Part shown: in pieces, positions 11,179-21,800 of the stretch
Position numbering within the stretch: the first letter of the stretch is position 1
Layout of the letters: every line of letters begins with the position of its first letter
Assembly (NCBI RefSeq): GCF_964340395.1
Contig: NC_135566.1
Span: 18,190,001-18,222,500, forward strand
Source: Glandiceps talaboti
Lineage: Eukaryota; Hemichordata; Enteropneusta; Spengelidae
DNA: 32,500 nucleotides
Direction: 5' to 3'
Position numbers and translations under genes: made by a program
The notes under the pieces: generated by a model
The model's input: the letters and a program-made list of their open reading frames with translations, nothing else
Told to the model about the DNA's origin: nothing
Databases searched by the model: none

Positions 11179-14100
11179 GTAAGTTACGCCTTAGTCATGG
11201 TGGTGGTGCACTCTACACGACCTTGTATATCGTATACCGCGTAGCTATTATTTGTGATAATGCTCGCACTAAGACCTGATTTATTTGATTCACCTATTGG
11301 TAGAGAAACACTTGTTGAATAACACTCGGCGACCTTGTTCAAAGTGAATGTGTGATTGTGGTGTATTTGGAAGTCCCCCTGTTATGTGGGCCCTGTTCAA
11401 TTTAGTAAACCAGGAAATGCAGAAACCAGGATTTGGAAGTTGGTAGACCAACTTGAACAGGATATGCGAGCTAGATGGTTTAGAAATTTGCCATATCACG
11501 CGCTTCTTTCATAGATTTTAGGTCACTGCTTAGATTCAGTATATTAATTTCATTATTATTAAAGAAAAGTCTGGCACAGTAATTGTAGTTCTGTTGTGAC
11601 AGAAGCAAATACTATAAATATTGAAAGCAGAAGGTTTATTCTGCTTTTGATGTGTGCAATTTCGGGGAAGGAAGGGGTGGGATGGGGTGATATTTTATGG
11701 TCCTGTTTTCCTTGTATTTCCCATAGTCTAATATATATGTGGAGATTGTTTGTGAAAATATTATTTCGACATTTTAAAAACATAAATTCAATGTATTGTG
11801 AAAGTTGGTACAACTGCTCATATGGAACAATGCCATTGTCAGAAACTCAATTACAACACAGAAAAGATGGACGCTTTAAAGGGGGAATGTGGGGATGGGG
11901 TGGTGGTTGTTGCAACTGTCATAAGTTCTTTTAGAATGTTTTAAGAATAAGTGTAACTAACCAAAAACAGTTGGTAACATTCATATAACTAATACATTGA
12001 AACATTTGACACATAAAAAAATGAAAAATACTGGTGTAGTGTTTGTCTGTAAGGTATGCTGTGATGGGGCTTGTCCTGCTTGCAGACGGAGAAATTTTGG
12101 ACTCGATTCTGACTTTTGCCTCGCCCTTCTCCGGTGTTGAGGGACATGGTCAGTATCGTGTCCCGTACACCATCTGCAAGCAGGACTATGATGGAGCGCC
12201 CTCACACATTGGTCAACCCCTTTCATAGAGCTGGCTGGTAAAGAGTGGCGTGAAGTGACATGTCTTACAGTCTAGTGTCTGTCACAGATTTCCCAAGGTT
12301 CAAATTGCATCCACACAGAGCCCCAGGAGATTTGGGGAAAATAAAATGTTGACTGCTCTCATTTTAGGAAAGGCTTTTCGGTGTAAAGACTAAAGATGTA
12401 AAAAATATTTGCCAAGGTTTGAAAATATCGTTAATAATAATAATAATAGTAATGAAGATTTTTAATGTGTCTAATCTCTGCAAGTAAAGCTCTAGTAGGC
12501 ACAGAAGTGAAAAGTCTTTGCGGTGTGGAAAGAGGAAAAGTGAATATAGAGACTCTGGATACTTGATAAACCAAGAAACTGTAGGTTAATATGCAAAAGA
12601 GATAGGTCTTGAGAGAGTGATGGATTAGGATGTCAGAGATGTAGAGTGGCTGAGAATGTGAATGCAAAGACACGGCATGGATACAAGGAGAAAGTTGAAG
12701 CTACTGTTGAAAGAGAGTTATTGAAAAGATTACATCAATCATATCACCAATTAATCCTTTGTTTGTTTCTAGGGTGACCTTGCTAAGAAGAAAATCTACC
12801 CAACTCTCTGGTAAGAATTGTTGTGTTTATAACCACAGGGATCAGCAGGCATGTAATCGGTCGATCGATCAATTACACACCTGCTGCTGGTCCCTGTGTT
12901 ATAACAGTTGGCTACTGAACTTAGAAAACTGGAAAAAAATATGAACTGATTTGATTGGAGCTGTGTGACGTACTACTGCACTCAATGGGATTTCAACTAT
13001 ACTGAAGATATTGGCATCCAGAGTTAATTTGTTGCATACATTTTTGCATACGGAGTGCACTGTATCACTCAGTCACTGTTGTTTTGTGTGGTAGATATCT
13101 TCTACAGCGCCCATACTGAATTCTTTATTTTTCATCGTAACACCATAACAATTTATTGGTCAGCTCGTTAAATTCAAATTAAGTGCATGAGTATTTTCAA
13201 GATGATATTTTCAATTCATAATCATACTTTAATAGTCTGAATGACTTAGAAATGACAAATAAAGTCAGAAGGAAACTTTGAACTATTGTTTGATTAAATT
13301 TCCCGATTTTCACCACTGTAACTCAGATACTCACTTATGGGGTTAATTTTTAGCACTGTGGTTGTATTGATTAATAATTGTGAAAATCATCATTCACTAC
13401 AATTTTTTTCGTAAAATAAACTTCAAGGACAATCTAAGGTATGCCATTGAACAAATAGTGAGTGACGTTATTACTTTGTCCTAATCCTGCTGTAGAAGAC
13501 ATCGATTCAAAAGAAAAATTCATCAGATTGAAGAAATATATGAGGTCATAGGTCATAGGTCATAGAGGGTCATGAGAAACATAAATTAAGTAAGGCTGCC
13601 CTCATAGAACTTCTGCAACTTTTGCTATCCAGCTGCACTACAGCATTTTGCAATATTCACTCAAATTCTGTGACCAAAGTATCTTACAAGTTACATACAA
13701 ATTCTAGGGACAGATGGATACATTGACCGTTTCCATGGTAATATTTTTTAGGACACAATACAAAGATGCCTTGATACCCAAGAATACAACTTTTGTTGGC
13801 TATGCCAGATCCAAGCTAACTGTTGAAGATATTAAAAAGAAAGCCATGCCTTACCTGAAGGTTAGTTTTTGTCTCTTGTTTATTTCTTCCCCAGTGTTTA
13901 GTTTGACAATAGATGAGTATGAAGTATTTTAGAGTTTATAGACACACTTACAAATATATAACGTGTGTAGTGGAGTAAGTAGAAATAGTCATTCTTTTAA
14001 AAACAGAAACTGACAACAGGAGAGTATACAAACAAATTTTGAGATCAATCTTTCATACATTTGAACAGTTCAACAGCGTGATAACTTAAGTATGACATTT

Positions 14101-14265
14101 TCTGTCTGGCTGTCTCTGTCTGTCTGTGTGTCCGTCTGGCAGTCTGTCTGTCTGTCTGTCTGGCAGTCTGGCAGTCTGTCTGTCTGTCTGTCTGTCTCTG
14201 TCTGTCTGTCTCTCTGGCAGTCTGTCTGTCTGTCTGTCTCTGTCTGTCTGTCTGTCTCTCTGGCA

Positions 14266-14313
<48 letters not shown>

Positions 14314-15831
14314 TTGATGTTGTCATCCATAAGTTCAATAAACTAGCTGTTTGAGTAGTACCCATTATTGGCTACGTTAGTAGTTGACTGATATGTACAT
14401 AATACACAAAGACATGCAGACAAGACTTACAGTAATAATACAGTAATACTCCCTAGCAACCATTACCATAGTTACTGGAGTAATTTGAGTGAGAATGACA
14501 TGGAATGTATTTTTATACCTTTGGCAATATTACTAAAGATAATAACGTCTCAAAACTGAAAAAAATAATTTCAGTTTGTAAATTTCAATCACAAAAAATC
14601 ACAAGGTGTGTAGAACTTTCATAGTAAATATAAGTAGCTTGAATCTGTGACTACTTTCACATACCATCTTTAATGTATCATTTTGAAAATGTTTTGTTGG
14701 TTTTTGCTTTTCTTCAGGTGAAAGACAATGAGAAAGAGAAACTGGACGCCTTCTTTAAAGTGAATTCCTATGTGTCTGGTGCCTACAATGATAAGGCTGC
14801 CTTTGAAAATCTGAATTCAGAACTAAACAAGATTGAGAAAGGCCAGAAAGCCAACAGGCTGTTCTATCTTGCGTTACCACCCAGTGTATTTGCTGATGTC
14901 ACTACTCACCTCAAAGCCACTTGTATGAGTCAAACGTGAGTTCATTTCAAATTTGTAATCTGGGGCAGAGAACTTTTTCTTTGGAGTCATGATGGTCGAA
15001 TGGTTGGAGTTGCCAGCTTGGAATCACAGTTTGTAGGTTTGAGTCCTGTCGTTGCCATTTGTTTCTGAATGGTTAAAATCCTTGGGTAAGATTTGAACCA
15101 TGATTGTGCCTCAGTCAACCCAGCTGTGGACCTGTTAGCATAGAGATTGCAATGTGAATGCTTTAATCCTATGCACTTATAAAGGCTGCAATGGATTGTA
15201 TGCCCCTGGGCAGTTGAGGAAGTAAAGTGCGGTTGTACCGCTATAGATCCATGCCAGGGGTAATAATTGTAAATCGCTTTGAGTACAGACAGGAAAGTGC
15301 TGTATAGGAACCAACATTATTATTATTATTATTATTAAAGGGCTATAGTAGATGAAATTCCTGAAATTTGAATATCTAGTATAACAAACTAAGGTCACTG
15401 AACTTAAACCTGCACTAGCTGAAAATTATTCAAATACAAATAGTTAGATATTGTACATGTTAATTACCGGTCGATTTTATCCGTAAGTAGTACAGCAACA
15501 GGTTGAAATCGTGATCGAGTTTTGTTGCTGATTTTTGGGTGTGGACCCCAAAATCAATTTGATAGGTTATATTGCACCATAGTATGTGTACAGCTATACA
15601 AATATGTTTACCCACAGGTGATTCAATACTCTTCAGATTGTATTATATTTTTAAGTAAGTAAGTCTATATCTAACAAAACAGTTTTAAAAAATGGTCCAG
15701 TTTCAGCTATTGTGTCTTTAAACAAAGGCCAATGAAAAAAAGATTACAGAACAATAGAATTCGATCTTTTGTTTTGAATACATATTGTTCATGGTTCTGA
15801 AATTCATGTTTGACAGTAGTAGTTCCAAAGT

Positions 15832-15865
<34 letters not shown>

Positions 15866-18800
15866 CTGTCTAGTTTATGTGTTTGTTTTCAGTGGTTGGA
15901 CCCGTGTCATCGTTGAGAAACCATTTGGCAAGGATTTAGAGAGCTCATCTAAGTTATCCAGTCATCTGAGCTCCCTTTTCAAAGAGGAAGAAATCTACCG
16001 TATTGATCATTATCTTGGTAAAGAGATGGTTCAAAACCTAATGATATTAAGGTATGGATTACTACTATAGGATTGGATTACTAGGATTGGATTAAAGACT
16101 GAATTTGGATTAGGATTAAAATTTAGATGTGAAAATCAGTTGTCTGGCAGAGATAAAAATTGGTCCAAAACAAAAGAATAATCCCATGTAATCTGCATGG
16201 CTCCATTGATAAGATAACGCTAATGTGAAAACCTGAGATTGAAACTCTGGCCTTTAAAGGCCCCTGTCAGCTTAAGATTAAGATTAACATGAGAAACACG
16301 GTTTTCCTGCAAAACTATTGAAAAAGTTGGTCCAGAAGGAAGCAATTATCCTATGTAATTCTTACGGCTTCACTGATATGATAATACTGATGTGAAAACC
16401 TGGGATTGAAACACAGGCCTTTAATAGTTCTGTCACACAAATTTGCCAACGCTGTACTTGATTCATGAGGCTGTGCTTTCTGACTGGCTAGAACCAATCA
16501 CACACATTTCTACAACCCAATGATGTGTTGTACATAGTATGTTTAGGGGCATACATTGCAACTGTCTTAATATAACATTGATATGTTGTACATAGTATGT
16601 TTAGGGCATGCATGGCAACTGTCTTAATATAACATTGGTATGTTGTACATAGTATGTTTAGGGCATGCATTGCAACTGTCTTAATATAACATTGATATGT
16701 TGTACATAGTATGTTTAGGGCATGCATTGCAACTGTCTTAATATAACATTGATATGTTGTACATAGTATGTTTAGGGCATGCATTGCAACTGTCTTAATA
16801 TAACATTGATATGTTGTACATAGTATGTTTAGGGCATGCATTGCAACTGTCTTAATATAACATTGATATGTTGTACATTGTATGTTTAGGGCATGCATTG
16901 CAACTGTCTTAATATAACATTGATATGTTGTACATAGTATGTTTAGGGCATGCATTGCAACTGTCTTAATATAACATTGATATGTTGTACATAGTATGTT
17001 TAGGGCATGCATTGCAACTGTCTTAATATAACATTGATATGTTGTACATAGTATGTTTAGGGCATGCATTGCAACTGTCTTAATATAACATTGATATGTT
17101 GTACATAGTATGTTTAGGGCATGCATTGCAACTGTCTTAATATAACATTGATATGTTGTACATAGTATGTTTAGGGCATGCATTGCAACTGTCTTAATAT
17201 AACATTGATATGTTGTACATAGTATGTTTAGGGCATGCATTGCAACTGTCTTAATATAACATTGATATGTTGTACATAGTATGTTTAGGGCATGCATTGC
17301 AACTGTCTTAATATAACATTGATATGTTGTACATAGTATGTTTAGGGCATGCATGGCAACTGTCTTAATATAACATTGATATGTTGTACATAGTATGTTT
17401 AGGGCATGCATTGCAACTGTCTTAATATAACATTGATATGTTGTACATAGTATGTTTAGGGCATGCATTGCAACTGTCTTAATATAACATTGATATGTTG
17501 TAGGGCAACTGATTTCTTTCATGTCATTATACATAGACCCTGTTGTGTAGGGTCTATGATTATACATACAGTAAACATTTCAAGATTGAAATAAAACCAA
17601 GGAGAAAACAGCTTAGACAAAAGTTTAGGAAAAAACTAGACTGTGACACTGATCATTTTTCTAACCACTCCATCATGTGTTGTATAGATTTGGTAATCTG
17701 ATCTTTGGACCAACTTGGAATCGCAACCACATTGCCAGTGTTGTGATAACATTTAAAGAACCATTTGGAACACAGGGAAGAGGAGGTTACTTTGATGAGT
17801 TTGGTATCATAAGGTATGTGGTGTATGTTGTACTTACATGTAGTATGTGAAAGTATGTTGTACATGGTATGTGAAAGTATGCTGTACATGATATGTGAAA
17901 GTATGTTGTACATAGTATGTGAAAGTATGCTGTACATAATGTTGTACATAGTACATATATGTGAAAGTATGTTGTACATGGTATGTGAAAGTATGTTGTA
18001 CATAGTATGTGAAAATATGATGTACATAGTATGTGAAAGTATGCTGTACATAATGTACATAGTACATGTATGTGAAAGTATGTTGTACATGGTATGTGAA
18101 AGTATGTTGTACATAGTATGTGAAAATATGATGTAAATAGTATGTGAAAGTATGCTGTACATAGTATGTGAAAGTATGTTGTACATAGTACATGTATGTG
18201 AAAGTATGTTGTACATGGTATGTGAAAGTATGTTGTACATAGTATGTGAAAATATGATGTAAATAGTATGTGAAAGTATGCTGTACATAGTATGTGAAAG
18301 TATGTTGTACATAGTACATGTATGTGAAAGTATGTTGTACATGGTATGTGAAAGTATGTTGTACATAGTATGTGAAAATATGATGTACATAGTATGTGAA
18401 AGTATGCTGTACATAATGTACATAGTACATGTATGTGAAAGTATGTTGTACATGGTATGTGAAAGTATGTTGTACATAGTATGTGAAAATATGATGTAAA
18501 TAGTATGTGAAAGTATGCTGTACATAGTATGTGAAAGTATGTTGTACATAGTACATGTATGTGAAAGTATGTTGTACATGGTATGTGAAAGTATGTTGTA
18601 CATAGTATGTGAAAATATGATGTACATAGTATGTGAAAGTATGCTGTACATAGTATGTGAAAGTATGTTGTACATAGTATGTGAAAATATGATGTACATA
18701 GTATGTGAAAGTATGTTGTACATTGTACATAGTATTTTATACATTGTATGTGATGGTATGTTATAATATACATAGTATTTTATACATTGTATGTGATTGC

Positions 18801-21800
18801 ATGTTATAATATACATAGTATTTTATACATTGTTTGTGATGGTATAATATACATAGTATTTTATACATTGTATGTGATATGGTATGTTGATGGTATCCTA
18901 GGATTATTTTTGTATGTTGATATGTTCACACAACACAAAAACATTGATTTCTCTTTTTAGGGATGTAATGCAGAATCATCTGCTGCAAATCTTGACTTTG
19001 GCAGCAATGGAGAAACCTGTCTCAACAAGTGCTGAAGATATCAGAAATGAAAAGGTATGACATCATCAAACTAATATTACAGCTAATATGTCTTATACGT
19101 CACCTGTCACCAATCTCGCATTCTGATTGGTCGAGAGCCCTGCAGATACACAGGCGTATTTGTCACCAACAGCCGTATTTTTGCTTGTTGTATCACGTGA
19201 TCACTGCACGTCCCATTGTAAACAAATCTAGCAGACAACTAGAGATCGAGCTATAACCAGCACATCCAATGCCAAATTTGTGGTCAATCGAACAAAATAT
19301 CACCGTTGTATACATTGTAACAAGTCTTTGAACTGTACTTTTCATGTCACAGGGAAATAGTCAAAAATTCCACACACAACCGTGAAAATCCAGTGACGGC
19401 GAACGCACGGTCGTCACGCGATCGTAAACATGAATTCTTAAATTTCTGAAGGATATGAAAATATCACCACAGAGGGTGTAATTTTTGCTTAACTAGAACA
19501 ACAAAGCATATCGCGAACATTTATGTACATTTAATGGAATACAATACGCAAAACAAAGACGCACTCATTTTTCAGCTGATGGTTATAAGTTTGAATATAT
19601 CGCTGAGTGATATGCAAATAGTAAACATTACGTCATACTACTGAGCAAACGCGCACTCTGATTGGATGATAAAGTTAAGGCTGACATGTAAACAACCGCA
19701 TTGCAGTTATCAGAGAGGTGCATGATACTACGCTCAACAGTATAACATGGAAGTGATTTTATTTTAAAATGAAACAGCATTTTTAGACATTCAAAAATGA
19801 ATTCATAGTCGCAGGTGACGTATAAGTATGTTATTTGCCAAATACTGTTCCACATCATCCGTTATACCAGAAAAAATTACCTCTCGCAGCAAGATATGGA
19901 ACGGTATTTGGCAAATAACATATACATATTTCATTTCATTGTAACAGATGTATAGGCCCAGCTCAGATTAGGAGTAAAATTTAAGAGTGCTTGTAGAGTG
20001 ACAGAAACATTTGGCTCAGAACAAATGAATAATTCCATGTAATCTGTATGGCTTCACTGATAAGATAACACTAATGTGAGACCTGGGATTGAAACCCTGG
20101 CCTTTAAATAAACAAAGAATAATCCCATGTAATCTGTATGGCTTCACTGATAAGATAACACCAATGTGAAAACCTGGGATTGAAACCCTGGCCTTTAAAT
20201 AAACAAAGAATAATCCCATGTAATCTGTATGACTCCAGTGATAAGATAACACCAATGTGAGAACCTGGGATTGAAACCCTGGCCTTTAAATAAACAAAGA
20301 ATAATCCCATGTAATCTGTATGGCTCCACTGATAAGATAACACCAATGTGAAAACCTGGGATTGAAACCCTGGCCTTTAGATAAACAAAGAATAATCCCA
20401 TGTAATCTGTATGGCTCCACTGATAAGATAACATTAATGTGAGAACCTGGGATTGAAACACTGGCCTTTAAATAAACAAAGAATAATCCCATGTAATCTG
20501 TATGGCTCCACTGATATATAACAGCAATACAACCCTATAGATTGGGTCTGTGCACCTCTAATATAGATTTACCTACTAAACACCCTTGACAACAGTGTTC
20601 AGGGATACAAGCCCTGGTAATATGTGTAGGGAACCGAGTTGTTGATATGTAAGAAGGGTAATGTGCAATTTGACGCTACCCAAAAAATGCAGGTTTCCAG
20701 TTCCAGGTACTTCAGTTTCTTCCTGCTTGCACACCAGGGCAGTAGGACACTGCACAAATGGCAACCATATATTTCAATTTGTGAGTTTTAGTTAGATTAA
20801 TTCAAAAAGAATATATATTAACTTGTGTAGATTGTGTTTCTTATTTTATAAACAAACCTTGTTGAAATGGGTGTTAAACTCCAGTATGTAATTTGTCATC
20901 TTTAAAATGCTGTTGACTGAAAAAGTGAATGACTTGTAACATTTGTAAATTTTAGGTCAAAGTGTTACGGTGTATGCCAGAACTCAAACTAGAGGATGTT
21001 GTCTTGGGTCAGTATGTTGGTGACCCAGAGGGTAAAGGTGATGCTAAAGATGGCTACCTAGATGACCCTACGGTACCTAAAGGATCTGTCACACCAACCT
21101 TTGCAGCCGCTGTCTTGTATATCTGTAATGAAAGATGGGATGGTGAGTAGTTTCTGCAGTTACTACAAGTATGTGGATGAAATCATGATGTAAGTCACAT
21201 TATCGTAAACCCAGTATCACTTCCTATGCAATTCAATGGGAAGCACGTGCATCGAACCTGGGCAATAATTTTTCCACATTTAGTAGTGTGACTAAATTAC
21301 ATGTCAGCCTTTAGTCTACCCTTTGAACAAATGGTATGACCTATGTCAAAGGTCAATGCCATGCAAGGCCAGGATTTATTAGTCTCGGTTACCCAGACTC
21401 TCACTGCTGCTGGGGCTATGCCTATGAGAGACCCCCCCCCCCCCCCCCCTCCTAGCTAGATTCTCGGGGAAACCGAATCCCAACTCGCCTATGCATGTAC
21501 TAGCACCTAGTGCTGTGCATGCTGGGGAATACTTCATGTCCAACATTGGAGACTGAATGATTTAGGTACCATTGTCAAGGGTGTTTGTGACAGGATATCA
21601 CTTCTCATGTGACCGATACATCTTAATTACAACAAACAGGCCTCTTAAGCCTATACTTCATTATTTGGAAGAAATGTATTGTGTGACCTCCGGTAATTGG
21701 AATGTAGTTTCCCCAGACTCTCGTCTGAGTGGTCTCATAGAAGAGCCCTCGGTGGTGAGAGTCTGGGTAAATGAGACTAAGGTTTTATAAGTAAACTACA

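Larger units (their letters stand above)
12811..13751 (+). other. G6PD intron 2
   Basis: 941 bp, GTAAGA to a TTTTTTAG acceptor. Contains the hairpin and half-site cluster given separately; otherwise unremarkable AT-rich DNA. Confidence 0.85.
14936..15892 (+). other. G6PD intron 4
   Basis: 957 bp. Carries the tRNA-derived SINE at about 14985-15337 and a (TA)n tract at 15837-15864 just upstream of the pyrimidine-rich acceptor. Confidence 0.85.
16052..17687 (+). other. G6PD intron 5
   Basis: 1,636 bp. Contains two dispersed copies of the 91-bp tRNA-like repeat (16168-16263, 16335-16430), a 57-bp minisatellite of 17 copies, and a perfect 10-bp hairpin at 17532-17558. Confidence 0.88.
17814..18960 (+). 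other. G6PD intron 6, almost entirely tandem repeat
   Basis: 1,147 bp. The ~24-bp array and its higher-order units fill 17814-18720, and a second related repeat fills 18721-18890. Only the last ~70 bp before the acceptor (CTCTTTTTAG) look like unique sequence. Confidence 0.9.
19055..20955 (+). other. G6PD intron 7
   Basis: 1,901 bp, phase 0. Holds a 735-bp TIR element with a 5-bp target duplication (19092-19826), an adjoining inverted repeat (19829-19920) and a 91-bp tandem repeat (about 20018-20520). No gene is seen. Confidence 0.88.

Noticed and set aside
14045-14365. Asp-Arg-Gln-Thr repeat protein on the minus strand
   Set aside because: Produced by the (TGTC)n microsatellite in G6PD intron 3.
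16519-17507. CRISPR-like or telomere-like array (regular units with TTTAGGG)
   Set aside because: Units are directly abutting with no variable spacers, the context is a eukaryotic intron, and TTTAGGG occurs only once per 57-bp unit.
17653-18816. Long minus-strand open frames (387, 328 and 298 aa) over intron 6
   Set aside because: They read through the 24-bp array in three frames at once because 24, 111 and 126 are all multiples of three. Only the array explains them.
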